A stretch of DNA of 57,481 bases from Gloeocapsopsis crepidinum LEGE 06123 (lineage in GTDB: Bacteria > Cyanobacteriota > Cyanobacteriia > Cyanobacteriales > Chroococcidiopsidaceae): the NCBI RefSeq assembly GCF_015207655.1, contig NZ_JADEWN010000036.1, positions 1 to 57,481 of the forward strand, given 5' to 3'. A program made the translations under genes and the position numbers. Shown here piece by piece: positions 1-9,252 of this stretch; the first letter of the stretch is position 1, and every line of letters begins with the position of its first letter. The notes beneath the pieces are model-generated. The model was not told the DNA's origin. It saw only the letters and a program-made list of their open reading frames with translations, and made no database searches.

Positions 1-51
1 CAGTAATTCCCATTGTTCATCTGTGAGATCGGTACGATATGATTGACCCAT
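1..51 (-). CDS. IS5-like transposase, N-terminal fragment (cut by window edge)
   Basis: Reading leftward from an ATG at 51-49 gives 17 codons (MGQSYRTDLTDEQWELL) that run off the window start. The pattern x-S-Y-x-x-D-L-T-D-E-Q-W-E-L-L is the usual beginning of IS5-type DDE transposases (the small ORF with the DUF4096 head). Only the first residues are present, so neither the DDE triad nor the length can be checked. The upstream end of the element would lie within the next 70-100 bases, but I cannot fix its terminal inverted repeat without the other end. The family call rests on this motif alone. Confidence 0.75.
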   Translation of the reverse strand, partial: MGQSYRTDLTDEQWELL

Positions 52-154
52 GACTCTCGTTCTCTGTCATTTTTTGCTATTGACAGGTTATTGTAACGAG
101 AGCTTTTTTACTTTTCAGACCTCCTCTAAGTCGGGAATGTTCTTAGAACGCCTG

Positions 155-269
155 GCGACTGAAGTCGCGGCTCAAAAACTAAGTCCACCTCCGTGGACTA
201 ATAAAAAAATCTATCTTTGTAGAAGCCTATGAAGATAGGTTTTGTCTGTGTAGCTGCGGTTTCAACCGA
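155..269. repeat. dispersed cyanobacterial palindromic repeat
   Basis: Short palindromes are strung together between the transposase fragment and selD: GCGACT-GAA-AGTCGC-like at 155-168, a perfect 7-bp stem AGTCCAC/GTGGACT at 182-199, an imperfect arm pair around AATCTATCTT/AAGATAGGTT at 211-240, and GTGTAGCTGCGG at 248-259. Related AGTCCAC...GTAGC units recur at 44181 and 49161. This is a non-coding dispersed repeat, not a gene. Confidence 0.6.
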
Positions 270-270
270 A

Positions 271-2565
271 TCAGCTCTTTTCTTTCACTTCACCAATAAT
301 CTGACAGTCAGAATAACCTAATTTCCGAAGTGTTGCTAGACAATCATTTGCTTTCTGCTGCGGAAGTGCTGCTAAAAGACCACCTGATGTCTGTGGATCA
401 AATAGTAAAGGATAATAGTGATGATTTTCTACCTTAGTCAGGTTAGAAATATAGCGCGAAACTCTCAAATTTTCTGAATGTAGCGAACTGACAATTCCTT
501 GCTGTGTTGTTTCAATTGCACCATCCAAAACTGGAATCGCTGACATTTGTAATTCAACAGCAACATGGGAGGCTTGTATCATTTCTATTAAATGCCCTAG
601 TAACCCAAAACCAGTAATATCAGTACAAGCAGTTGCTTCATGTTCTAAAAAACAAGTCGCAGCAGCAGCATTGGATAGTAGCATAGACTCCACCGCAGTA
701 TCGATCCATTTACCTTTTGCTTTCTGGCGCATCTGTGCGGCAAATAACGTTCCTGTTCCTAATGCTTTAGTAAGAATTAAGACTTGACTTGGTTGCATGC
801 CACTTTTACGTAATAATCTATCAGGATGAACTAAACCGTTACATGATAGACCAAATGCAAGTTCTGCACCCTCGGTTGTGTGTCCGCCTACTAGCGGTGT
901 ATTCACATCAGCTAAAACTTTGATCGCACCTGATAAAAGCTGAAACAGCGTCTCTGCGACTTTTGCTTCTAACGCATAGGGTAATGTAGCGATCGCCAAC
1001 GCACTTTGCGGTACCGCCCCCATTGCAAAAATATCACTCAAGCAGTGATTTGCACTAATTTGCCCAAACAGGTACGGATCGTTAATCAAAGCGCGAAAAT
1101 AATCAATTGTATGCACCATTGCCAAGTTTGCGGGGACTTGTATCACCGCAGCATCATCCGGCGCATCTAAACCAATCAAAATATCTTGGCGATTTACCCT
1201 AGGTTGTTCGTGTTGAATTCGCGCTAAAACACGCGCTAAAACTGTACTTCCTATTTTAGAACCACAACCAGCACAGCGCATTGTAGAGGGGCGAGGAGTT
1301 AGGGGGAGCCAGTTGCGTGCGGAGGTGTCCTCCGTTGAGCAAACTGGCGTTGAGGGGTGAGGGGAAGAAATAAGTAGTGAGTTGTTTTGATTCCTGTCTC
1401 CTTGTTTTATCTCTGGTAAATTACTGAATCTTTCCATAAAGCGGCGATCAATCCAGTCTTTCCAGTGCCATAGTAGTTGAGAAGGACCAAAGCCGAAAGA
1501 ACCTCTGGTGGCAATCGCTTTGCCATCACCTGTACCGATTAAACTCAAATATTGTTTTTGTGGCTTGTAAGGTTTTAGAGACTTCTGTTGTAAACTTCGC
1601 TGCAAGTTCTCAAAGAGTGGTTTCCCTTGACGAACAGCAAACACTCCCGCTTTCGGGCGGGGATGATGAATCATTGTGGCAATATCTCCAGCAGCGAAGA
1701 CATCAGGATGCGAAATTGACTGTAAGTAGTCATTCACTTGTATAAATCCATCTGCATCCGTTGCTAGTCCTGATGCACGTAACCATGGGGGGGCGGATGC
1801 TTGCGTTACCCAAAAGATGCGATCGCACTCTACTTTTAATCCTGACTCGCAGACGACTTTGTGGAGTTGAACTTCTGAGACAGTTTCTTGTAGATGTAAC
1901 TGAACTCCTCGCTGTTGCAAAATTTTGTGAAAATGACGCCTGACCCACGCGTTATAGGTGGACATGACTTCTGCATCGCGATGAAACAGATGAATTTCTA
2001 AATCCAAGCAATGCTGCTTGAGAATACTTTGTAAATGACTTTGAAGAGAAAGTGTTAATTCCACACCACCCGCGCCCCCACCAACAACACCGATGCGAAT
2101 GGGTTGCCGAGGATTTTGCTTGACATTTTCAACAAACTGATCCCAGTGTGCGAGTAATTGCGAAATTGGCTTAGCAGGAATTGCGTATTCAGTTGCACCA
2201 GGTACAGTAATCGTCGCTGGAGTACTACCAATATCAATTGAGACGACATCAAACGCTACAGGTGGACGATGCGCGCAGATCACCTGCTTGTTTTCTAAGT
2301 CTAAACCGATTGCTTGGTCAATATATAGCTGTGCTTGGGAAAATTGCGCTAAGCGACGCAAATCAATATGGCATTCTTCTCGCGAGTAGAAACCGGCAAC
2401 ATGACCAGGTAACATTCCAGAATAAGGCGTATCCGATGCTTCGGTAATGAGTGTGATGCGGACTCCAGGAAGCGGGTTCATCCCAAACATTCTTAGGGCG
2501 ATCGCATGGCTGTGTCCACCACCAATTAACACCAAGTCTTTGACAATCGGATGCGATGCTTGCAT
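271..2565 (-). CDS. selD: FAD-dependent oxidoreductase fused to selenide, water dikinase (SelD)
   Basis: This 764-residue fusion has an N-terminal NDH-2-like pyridine nucleotide-disulfide oxidoreductase (about residues 1-385: dinucleotide-binding GGGHSH at about 15-20, a second Rossmann motif VGGGAGGVEL at about 162, and an AAGDIA motif near 290). A C-terminal SelD domain follows from about residue 427. SelD makes selenophosphate from selenide and ATP. Its active-site region MRCAGCGSKI carries Cys, not selenocysteine, and DDAAV and GGHTTEGAE motifs are present. The fusion is the usual cyanobacterial form. The linker at about residues 387-427 is encoded by a dispersed repeat (see 1284-1405). 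It lies 21 bp downstream of the dehydrogenase gene on the same strand, so cotranscription is likely. Confidence 0.93.
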   Translation of the reverse strand: MQASHPIVKDLVLIGGGHSHAIALRMFGMNPLPGVRITLITEASDTPYSGMLPGHVAGFYSREECHIDLRRLAQFSQAQLYIDQAIGLDLENKQVICAHRPPVAFDVVSIDIGSTPATITVPGATEYAIPAKPISQLLAHWDQFVENVKQNPRQPIRIGVVGGGAGGVELTLSLQSHLQSILKQHCLDLEIHLFHRDAEVMSTYNAWVRRHFHKILQQRGVQLHLQETVSEVQLHKVVCESGLKVECDRIFWVTQASAPPWLRASGLATDADGFIQVNDYLQSISHPDVFAAGDIATMIHHPRPKAGVFAVRQGKPLFENLQRSLQQKSLKPYKPQKQYLSLIGTGDGKAIATRGSFGFGPSQLLWHWKDWIDRRFMERFSNLPEIKQGDRNQNNSLLISSPHPSTPVCSTEDTSARNWLPLTPRPSTMRCAGCGSKIGSTVLARVLARIQHEQPRVNRQDILIGLDAPDDAAVIQVPANLAMVHTIDYFRALINDPYLFGQISANHCLSDIFAMGAVPQSALAIATLPYALEAKVAETLFQLLSGAIKVLADVNTPLVGGHTTEGAELAFGLSCNGLVHPDRLLRKSGMQPSQVLILTKALGTGTLFAAQMRQKAKGKWIDTAVESMLLSNAAAATCFLEHEATACTDITGFGLLGHLIEMIQASHVAVELQMSAIPVLDGAIETTQQGIVSSLHSENLRVSRYISNLTKVENHHYYPLLFDPQTSGGLLAALPQQKANDCLATLRKLGYSDCQIIGEVKEKS
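1284..1405. repeat. dispersed repeat inside the selD reading frame
   Basis: The selD linker is encoded by purine/pyrimidine-skewed sequence of the kind usually found between cyanobacterial genes: GAGGGGCGAGGAGTTAGGGG at the left, then a large imperfect hairpin at 1308-1348 (GCCAGTTGC/GCAAACTGGC and CGGAGG/CCTCCG arms), then GAGGGGTGAGGGG. It stays open in frame and encodes a Ser/Thr/Pro-rich, unstructured-looking stretch between the two enzyme domains. Confidence 0.65.
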
Positions 2566-2586
2566 GAAAATCCTGATCTTATAAGA

Positions 2587-3564
2587 TTATTCCCTTACTT
2601 CCACGTTAAAACAATTTCTAGGTGGTTGACCTTGCGCTACTCGTAGAATATTTGCCGCGACAGCCTTAGCAATTCCTGTTGTTGCAGTATCCGTGTGTCC
2701 TCCTAAATGCGGAGTTAGCATAATATTTAAGTCGGCTTGCAGTAGGGGAGAATCAGGTTGTAAAGGTTCTTGTTGAAAGACATCAAGTCCTGCACCTGCA
2801 ATGACTTTATTTTGTAAGGCTTTTACTAATGCGATTTCATCTACCCATGTACCGCGAGTAACATTGATGAGATACGCTGTAGATTTCATCTGTTGAAAAT
2901 CTGCTAATCCAAAAGGTTGCGTGACATTATCAGCCGAAGCCGCAATAACAACAAAATCAGACTGTTGCAGTAAGTGCGATCGCTCAGTTGGAGTCCCCAG
3001 CCATTTTAAACCCAATGTTGCAGCAAGATGAGGATTGGGATGCTGTTTAATTCCTAATAGCTGCACTTCAAAACCGCGCAGTCTCCGCGCCAATGCTTGA
3101 CCAATCCCACCTAAACCATAAATTCCTACCGTTTTGCCCCACAAACTTTGTCCTGCGGGTTGATTCCAATTAAGTTCGCCACCTCGATATCGCGCTAAAG
3201 CTAACATATGTAATATCGCGAGTTCTGCCACTGATTCTGCATTACCCGTACCAGAGGAGGGAACATTAGCGACATAGATACCGCGTTGTGTTGCTGCTGG
3301 AATATCGACATTTTCTACCCCAACGCCTGAGCGTTGAATAAGTTTAAGTTGCGGTAAGCTATCCATGAGTGCCGCATCTACGAGTTGAATACCTGGAACT
3401 AAGGCAAACGTGTCAGGTGCATCGAGAACAATGCGATCGTGCGGTAAAGTGATGACAGTTTCTGGTGGAAATTGCTGCGCTACCTTTTGTGCTAAGTTGC
3501 CAGAAGCAGTAATGACGACTCGACCAGGAAGAGTAGGTATTTTAGACTGTTCCCGATTATTCAT
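2587..3564 (-). CDS. D-isomer specific 2-hydroxyacid dehydrogenase
   Basis: The 325-residue product matches the D-2-hydroxyacid dehydrogenase family (phosphoglycerate dehydrogenase, hydroxypyruvate reductase and relatives) in length and layout. The NAD-binding glycine motif GKTVGIYGLGGIGQALARR lies near residue 145-163. The catalytic Arg is in NVTRGTWVDE, the Glu in FQQEP and the His in LTPHLGGHT. It lacks the extra C-terminal domains of a long SerA. The substrate cannot be read from the sequence. It is divergent from the GST gene across about 30 bp that contain a HIP1 site, and sits just upstream of selD in the same direction. Confidence 0.85.
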   Translation of the reverse strand: MNNREQSKIPTLPGRVVITASGNLAQKVAQQFPPETVITLPHDRIVLDAPDTFALVPGIQLVDAALMDSLPQLKLIQRSGVGVENVDIPAATQRGIYVANVPSSGTGNAESVAELAILHMLALARYRGGELNWNQPAGQSLWGKTVGIYGLGGIGQALARRLRGFEVQLLGIKQHPNPHLAATLGLKWLGTPTERSHLLQQSDFVVIAASADNVTQPFGLADFQQMKSTAYLINVTRGTWVDEIALVKALQNKVIAGAGLDVFQQEPLQPDSPLLQADLNIMLTPHLGGHTDTATTGIAKAVAANILRVAQGQPPRNCFNVEVRE

Positions 3565-3594
3565 TGCTCACATTTGCGATCGCTAATTACTATC

Positions 3595-4197
3595 ATGATT
3601 GACCTATATACCTTTACGACACCAAACGGACGCAAAGCTTCGATTATGTTAGAGGAAGTCGATCTTCCCTACAATGTCCATGTTATTGATATTACAAAAA
3701 ACGATCAATTTACACCGGAATATGTAGCGATTAATCCCAATAGTAAAATTCCCGCAATTGTGGATCAAGACACAGGTACAACAGTTTTTGAATCAGGGGC
3801 AATCTTAATTTATTTAGCTGAAAAAACAGGGAAATTACTGCCCACAGATCAAAAACAACGCTTTCAAGTTTTAGAATGGCTCATGCTGCAAATGGGTAGT
3901 ATCGGACCAATGTTTGGTCAACTTAATCATTTCAAAAAGTTCGCCCCAGAAAAAATTCAATATGCAATTGAACGCTACGAAAAAGAAACATTACGACTCT
4001 ATGGCGTACTCGATAAACAGCTTGCCAATAATGAATTTATTTGTGGTGACTACTCGATTGCAGACATTGCAACATATCCCTGGGTAGCTATCTATGAATT
4101 TCAAGGCTTAACTTTAGACAATCATCCCAATCTCAAACGCTGGGTAGAAACAGTAGAACAGCGTCCAGCAGTAAAACATGGGATGTCCATACCCTAA
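3595..4197 (+). CDS. glutathione S-transferase family protein (YfcG/Ure2-like)
   Basis: The 200-residue product has an N-terminal thioredoxin-fold domain beginning IDLYTFTTPNGRKASIMLEE and a C-terminal helical GST domain from about residue 85. The TPNG motif and the NPNSKIPAIVD turn with the cis-Pro, followed by ESGAILIYLAEK, are typical of the YfcG (Nu-class) group of glutathione-dependent disulfide oxidoreductases. The frame is open upstream to a TTG at 3574, but the ATG at 3595 matches family starts and avoids a HIP1-derived leader. It is probably a cytosolic redox or detoxification enzyme with unknown substrate. Confidence 0.88.
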   Translation: MIDLYTFTTPNGRKASIMLEEVDLPYNVHVIDITKNDQFTPEYVAINPNSKIPAIVDQDTGTTVFESGAILIYLAEKTGKLLPTDQKQRFQVLEWLMLQMGSIGPMFGQLNHFKKFAPEKIQYAIERYEKETLRLYGVLDKQLANNEFICGDYSIADIATYPWVAIYEFQGLTLDNHPNLKRWVETVEQRPAVKHGMSIP

Positions 4198-4282
4198 TCA
4201 TGATGAATGAACCACAGTGAGATTTGAGAGTAGGTACTTCAGTACACTACCGAACACTGCTGTAAATTTACCTACCTTTGTG

Positions 4283-4331
4283 CCCTAGCATAGCCTTCGG
4301 CAACCCCTACGGGAAAGCTACGCCTATGTGG
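4283..4331. repeat. short REP-like intergenic repeat
   Basis: CATAGCCTTCGGCAACCCC and GGGAAAGCTACGCCTATG form a broken palindrome (CATAG/CTATG ends, CCCCTACGGG centre). The wording is that of common cyanobacterial REP-like repeats; a similar CTTCGGGGCTACGC occurs at about 44161. It lies between the convergent GST and M20 genes. Confidence 0.4.
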
Positions 4332-4339
4332 TTTATTCT

Positions 4340-5551
4340 CTAACCAAAATTTTCCACACAACGTACAAAAATTTCTACTCCCATTCCTAACGCGGTTTCA
4401 TCAAAATCAAAGCGGGGGTGATGGTGGGGATATGCTAAATTTCGACTTAAATTTGCCGAACCTAAAAAGAAGTAGCATCCAGGGACTTCCTGCAAAAAGA
4501 ATGACATATCTTCGCCACCCATTGTCTGACACTCTGGAACAATTCCTAGCGGTGTTTCAATCACTCTTACAGCCTGTGATCGCACAAATTCTGCCATCTC
4601 AGGATTGTTGATGACTGGAGGATAGAGGTGCGAGTAATTCAATTCATACGTCGCGCCATGACTTTGGCAAATTCCCGCAATAATTTGCTCGATGCGTTGA
4701 ACAAAATAACCCTCCAACTTCGGGTTAAAATACCTCACTGTACCACTCAGGCGTGCAGTATCTGCAATAACGTTCAATGCCGTTCCAGCATGAAGTTCGC
4801 CTACAGTTACGACTGCTGATTCAATCGGATCGACGTTTCTCGCTACGATTGTTTGCAACGCATTGACAATTTGGGCAGCTACTACTATCGAATCAACAGT
4901 TTGATGCGGCATTGCACCGTGTCCGCCTTTACCCAAAATTGTGCAGCGAAAAGTTTCTACAGCTGCCATCAACGCCCCACTGCGGACGCCTACCGTACCC
5001 AAAGGTAGATTGTTCCACAGATGTAAACCAATAATTGCATCAACATCAGGATTTTTGAGTACTCCCGCCTCAATCATTGGCTTAGCACCTCCTGGTCCTT
5101 CTTCTGCAGGCTGGAAGATAATTTTTACAGTACCGCTGAATGTACCAGGGTGTTGGGAAAGATAATAAGCCGTACCGAGGGCGATCGCAGTATGCCCATC
5201 GTGTCCGCAAGCGTGCATCACTCCATTGTGTTGCGAACGGTAGGGTACATCATTTTCTTCCTGAATTGGTAACGCATCTATATCCGCCCGAATTGCCAAC
5301 ACAGTTTTTTCTTCTCTGTGACCTCTAATAACAGCAACGATTCCCGTCTTCGCAATACCCTTATAATGCTCGATACCCCATTCTTGCAACTTTTGAGCAA
5401 CAAATTCAGCAGTTAAGTGTTCTTGAAAACCGAGTTCTGGGCGTTGATGTAACTTGCGCCGCCACTCAACTAATTGCGGCTGTAACGCTTGAATATCTGA
5501 CCGAATGCGAGATAGATCGACATTTAGAGGTTTTGAGGAAGTAGAAACCAT
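4340..5551 (-). CDS. M20 family amidohydrolase (N-acyl amino acid / hippurate hydrolase-like)
   Basis: The 403-residue product fits the M20D amidohydrolases, which are metal-dependent enzymes that cleave N-acyl or aryl groups from amino acids. Visible metal-site motifs are IRADIDALPIQEEN (Asp), MHACGHDGHTA (Cys/His/Asp), QPAEEGPGGAKPMIEAG (catalytic Glu pair) and the late MGGEDMSFF. The lid/dimerisation insert TILGKGGHGAMPHQTVD is present. No signal peptide is seen, so it is cytosolic. The true substrate (hippurate, N-acyl amino acids, or an auxin-conjugate-like compound) cannot be told. It stands alone, with the Uma2 pseudogene upstream on the same strand. Confidence 0.88.
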   Translation of the reverse strand: MVSTSSKPLNVDLSRIRSDIQALQPQLVEWRRKLHQRPELGFQEHLTAEFVAQKLQEWGIEHYKGIAKTGIVAVIRGHREEKTVLAIRADIDALPIQEENDVPYRSQHNGVMHACGHDGHTAIALGTAYYLSQHPGTFSGTVKIIFQPAEEGPGGAKPMIEAGVLKNPDVDAIIGLHLWNNLPLGTVGVRSGALMAAVETFRCTILGKGGHGAMPHQTVDSIVVAAQIVNALQTIVARNVDPIESAVVTVGELHAGTALNVIADTARLSGTVRYFNPKLEGYFVQRIEQIIAGICQSHGATYELNYSHLYPPVINNPEMAEFVRSQAVRVIETPLGIVPECQTMGGEDMSFFLQEVPGCYFFLGSANLSRNLAYPHHHPRFDFDETALGMGVEIFVRCVENFG

Positions 5552-5599
5552 TACTTAATTCACTGAATAACAATGTGCAAAGCATATAATCGATGCTGC

Positions 5600-6291
5600 T
5601 TACTCTATCTGTAGCCTAACCCATTCACGGAAGGCACGTCGCATTGCTTTTTTCCCTGCGGCTCGATGTTGCTGAATAAATGGAATAATTTGCTGTACTT
5701 GAATCAGAGGAAAAGCAAGACTTATGTCTGTTTCAGCATATGTCTCACCCTGAAGCTGATAGATCTTAATTTGTCCTTTGTCGTAACGCCAAATCTCAAG
5801 AACTCCCAATCGGGCATAAATAGGCATTCGATCAAGTGATTTACTTGTAATGTCAATTTCTAAGACTAAATCGGGTGGTGGATCTTGGGTAAGGTCAAAA
5901 TTTAATTACCGCGAATTTCTAACTCATGCTGAAAGTAAAAACAGTTATCAGGTTCTACTCCTGCTAGCAAATCTGGGCGTTTCCAAGTTGTCGAACCAAG
6001 TGTTTCGTAATCAACATCGAGGACATCTGCAAGATCTTTAACTAAATCTCCAACTGCTTGTTTGTAGTATTCATGTTCTGGTAAAGGAGCCATAATTTCT
6101 AGAGTTCCTCGGTCGTACGCAAGTCGAGCAGCACGACGATCGCCCAATTGAGTTAGTATTTTTTCAAATGTCTGCCAATCAACATTTTCTAATAAGACAC
6201 TTTTTCCTACAGGTATGCTTAGTAGAATGTCGGTGTCGGCAGTTACAGTTGCTGTATCTGAAGTGACTAAGTGTTTCAAGGCAAGCTGCAT
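5600..6291 (-). pseudogene. Uma2 family (DUF820) restriction-endonuclease-fold protein, frameshifted
   Basis: Two consecutive minus-strand frames make one Uma2-family protein of about 230 residues. The first (6291 down to 5902) starts MQLALKHLVTSD and ends HELEIRGN-stop. The second frame continues with FDLTQDPPPDLVLEIDITSK and MPIYARLGVLEIWRYDKG, a hallmark Uma2 order including the catalytic-like D...E-x-D segment. Near 5900 the minus strand reads GGTAATTAAATTTTGACC. Adding one T (GGT AAT TTA AAT TTT GAC) restores RGN-LNFDL. So a single-base deletion, or a sequencing error, breaks the gene. These genes are very numerous in cyanobacteria and their role is unknown. Confidence 0.85.
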
Positions 6292-6329
6292 AATAAGATC
6301 TCCTTTGAATAGAAGCTAATCGCTAATCG

Positions 6330-6995
6330 TCACAACTTGAGATTTAAGTCTAAAGCCGCAGCAGCTTGAGATAATTTATCTAAATCGGTAGGGTCAGTAA
6401 AATGAGGCAAGCAACCTAGAACAGGGACATTTGTAAGCGATTGAATTAATTCAGGAGGGGCGAAATCTGCAATTTCTTGTGGCGATCGCGCTTGAACGCA
6501 ATTGAGTATAATTCCTTTAAGTGAAACGCGAGCTTGTCGTGCTAAAGCTACATTTGCTACTGCTTGGGCGATCGCGCCTAAACGTACTGGAACAACTAGT
6601 ACAGTGGGTAAGCGCCATTCTGCAGCTAAATCAGCAACAGTAAACTCTGCTGTTACAGGCGAACCCAATCCTCCTAAAGCTTCTATTAGTACAAAATCTC
6701 GCGACGCCCTTAAATTTTGCAACGTTTGCCATACGAGTGCCAAATCGATATTACGATTTTCCTTAGCTGCAGCGATTGGTGGTGCTAGCGGGGCTTCAAA
6801 GTAAAGTGGTGTGATTTCTGTTATCGATTGATTCAGCGATAGCTGCGAGTATAATTCGCGATCGCCTGTTCCCGATTGAATCGGCTTCATAATACCCAAA
6901 TTGCGAAAATGATTTCGCCAGTAAGCAAGCAATGCTGTCGTTAAAACAGTTTTTCCCGCATCAGTATCAGTTCCCGCAATTAGTAACGCATTCAC
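6330..6995 (-). CDS. bioD: dethiobiotin synthetase
   Basis: BioD closes the ureido ring of dethiobiotin from 7,8-diaminopelargonate, CO2 and ATP. The 221-residue product has the expected length and the P-loop GTDTDAGKT at residues 8-16, which matches the GTDTxxGKT motif of BioD. It also has the KPIQSG motif near 38-43 and the EALGGLGSP motif near 104 (E-G-x-G-G region). No other biotin gene is adjacent. The next gene upstream on the same strand is a Ser/Thr kinase, with a 25-bp gap. Confidence 0.92.
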   Translation of the reverse strand: MNALLIAGTDTDAGKTVLTTALLAYWRNHFRNLGIMKPIQSGTGDRELYSQLSLNQSITEITPLYFEAPLAPPIAAAKENRNIDLALVWQTLQNLRASRDFVLIEALGGLGSPVTAEFTVADLAAEWRLPTVLVVPVRLGAIAQAVANVALARQARVSLKGIILNCVQARSPQEIADFAPPELIQSLTNVPVLGCLPHFTDPTDLDKLSQAAAALDLNLKL

Positions 6996-7020
6996 ATCAA
7001 TTCACTCAGGTATTACTACC

Positions 7021-8934
7021 CTATTGTAAATTTTCGATACCGATATTTACAGTAAACTCGATGTCCTCGTTTGCTGTCGGAATCATGTCAATTTGATAAT
7101 CACCGCTACGCGATACTTGCGATTGCCAGTTCAACAAATTGGTAGCGCCTTCAATTAATTGACCATCCGGATCGCGAATATCTAAAGTCACTGCACCTTG
7201 GGCTACTGCCACCGATAAAACTTGCCCTTCTTGTACGTTAACTAAGTAGCGTGTTATTTGCTGTGGTCCTGTGATCCCTGATGGTGTGACTACTTCTCCA
7301 GGATTGACACTGATTCGTTCGGGGACGACTGTGGGGATAACTGTTGATGGTGGCGTTTCTGTAGGCGTTGGTGTCGGTAAAACTGGATTTTCAAGTAAAA
7401 CGTCAAGCTGATAGTTGCTTTCCTCAATTCCTTGCACAGGGCTTAATTGAATCGTATATTCTCCAGTAAATGGCAATGTGCCTTGATAGCGCGTAACTCT
7501 TCGAGCTAATTCTTCAATGGGTGCTTGATTTGGTCCTAACACAGTCAACAGAACGCCTTCTTGTGCAAGAGCCGTACTAAGTTGTTGTCCTTGTTCGCCA
7601 TTAAAGGTGTAGTTAGCTGTTCCGTTAGCTTGTAGTGTACCGGAAACACTTGCTGTTGCACCAGGTACAAGATCCAATTGTTGACTAAAAGTTGTCGGTT
7701 CAGGAGAAGGTGTTTCAGTCACCGTTGGAGTTGGTGTCGGGCTTTCAGGAACTATAGGAGAGGGAAATGATTGTGGTTCTGGAGTACGGTTGCTCAAAAA
7801 GTAACTGACTAAAAACAATGACCCAAAGCCAGCCACTATAGCGACACAAAGCCCAATTCCAATCACAGCCCAAGGATTTTCCCAAATTTCGCGTTTTCGC
7901 GTTACAGGAATTACTGGATCGGACTGTCTGGATTGATGAGAACTTGAACCAATTAAATTAGGACGACGATTTACAGCAATTGTTTGAATTTGCGATACTT
8001 CTGGCGTAACAGGTTCGGAAGGACTTGATGATTCTTCAGTATTGGCGATCGCCTTGCGGTGCAGATTGGGGAGTTGCGGATTTGTCGCGTTGAGACGATC
8101 AACTGAAGATAAAGCTTTTGCAACTTCTACCACTGATTGGTAGCGATCGCCTGGTCGTACACTCAACATCCGATTCAAAACTGCTGCAAATTCGGGAGTG
8201 ATAGTCACCCATTGTTGCCAGTTCCACGTCAGTTCGGTATCGTCAAATAACTCTTGAGGCTCTTTTCCTGTCAGTAAGACAATAGCAGTTACAGCTAAAG
8301 CATAAAGATCGCTATTAGGGTAAGCTTTTCCTGTTTGCAGTTGTTCGCTTGGTGCATAACCTAATTTACCTACAGTTGTAGGTTGTGGTGAATTATTGGC
8401 TGATTGAAATTGCGTTGCTAATTCTTTGACAACACCAAAATCAATCAATACTGGTTTATTATCACTTTCGCGCAAAATAATATTGTCTGGTGAAATATCG
8501 CGGTGAATAATGCCACGAGTGTGTAAATGTGCTAGTACAGGCAATAATTGTCGAATTAACTGTAATACAGCCACCTCTGAAAAAGTTTGTCCCTGGGCTT
8601 TGCGTTCTTCCAACAACTCGTGGTAGGTTTTTCCTTCAACATAATCCTGCACCAGAAACAAACGTTGATCCTCTTCAAAATTGGCACGAAATTGTGGTAC
8701 TTGAGGATGCTGTATCTGGTACAAAGTCGCTGCTTCGCGTTGAAATAGCTCTTTTGATTTTTCAAGATGAAAATCGTCGTTTTGATTAGGTATTAATTCT
8801 TTTAATGCACATAGTTCATTGAAGCGTCCTTGATCTTGCGCTAAATAAGTACGACCAAATCCTCCCTGACCCAAAACTTGAATTATTCGGTAGCGGTTTT
8901 GTAGTACACTTTCCAGTGGAATAGGTGGTTGCAT
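7021..8934 (-). CDS. membrane-anchored serine/threonine protein kinase with C-terminal PPC-like domains
   Basis: This 637-residue protein has an N-terminal Hanks-type kinase at about residues 12-275. The glycine loop is GQGGFGRTY, the Lys is in CALKELIP, the catalytic loop is HRDISPDN, the DFG motif is IDFGVV, and GYAPSEQ and SDLYALAV follow. A low-complexity linker, then a single membrane helix (about 353-378, VIGIGLCVAIVAGF), separates it from a Pro/Thr-rich spacer and two beta-rich modules resembling bacterial pre-peptidase C-terminal domains. The kinase should face the cytosol and the tail the periplasm, so it may sense envelope or extracytoplasmic cues (inference). It is divergent from prs. 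Confidence 0.9.
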   Translation of the reverse strand: MQPPIPLESVLQNRYRIIQVLGQGGFGRTYLAQDQGRFNELCALKELIPNQNDDFHLEKSKELFQREAATLYQIQHPQVPQFRANFEEDQRLFLVQDYVEGKTYHELLEERKAQGQTFSEVAVLQLIRQLLPVLAHLHTRGIIHRDISPDNIILRESDNKPVLIDFGVVKELATQFQSANNSPQPTTVGKLGYAPSEQLQTGKAYPNSDLYALAVTAIVLLTGKEPQELFDDTELTWNWQQWVTITPEFAAVLNRMLSVRPGDRYQSVVEVAKALSSVDRLNATNPQLPNLHRKAIANTEESSSPSEPVTPEVSQIQTIAVNRRPNLIGSSSHQSRQSDPVIPVTRKREIWENPWAVIGIGLCVAIVAGFGSLFLVSYFLSNRTPEPQSFPSPIVPESPTPTPTVTETPSPEPTTFSQQLDLVPGATASVSGTLQANGTANYTFNGEQGQQLSTALAQEGVLLTVLGPNQAPIEELARRVTRYQGTLPFTGEYTIQLSPVQGIEESNYQLDVLLENPVLPTPTPTETPPSTVIPTVVPERISVNPGEVVTPSGITGPQQITRYLVNVQEGQVLSVAVAQGAVTLDIRDPDGQLIEGATNLLNWQSQVSRSGDYQIDMIPTANEDIEFTVNIGIENLQ

Positions 8935-9252
8935 CGTTTTTGCTAAATCTTAAGCTATTCTGTAAAAGTTCAACGGTTCACTAACAATTAAGACCAAGTA
9001 ATTTTACCTAAAAGTTTCTCGGTCAACTGACAACTTCGCGATTAGATTCTTTGTTACTCGCTGAATTCAAGGAGTGGCAATTATTCAACATAGTTCCTAC
9101 CACAGTTTGTGCTCCAAATCTGCCGACAAGTCAATCAAATAAAATCCAAAAAAATAGTTTAACTTGCTATTACTAAAAACTTTATACAAGCTTATAATTA
9201 AAATTCCCCGTTATTTCCAAGAAGTCACTAAAGCAGTGATGATAAGATTTTC
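8935..9252. promoter_or_regulatory. divergent intergenic region kinase / prs with a candidate -10 box
   Basis: These 318 bp hold no gene that I can support. It must contain the promoters of both divergent genes. A perfect TATAAT lies at 9193-9198, about 55 bp before the prs ATG; the -35 at 17-bp spacing (TTACTA, 9170-9175) is poor. The kinase side shows nothing distinctive. Confidence 0.35.
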
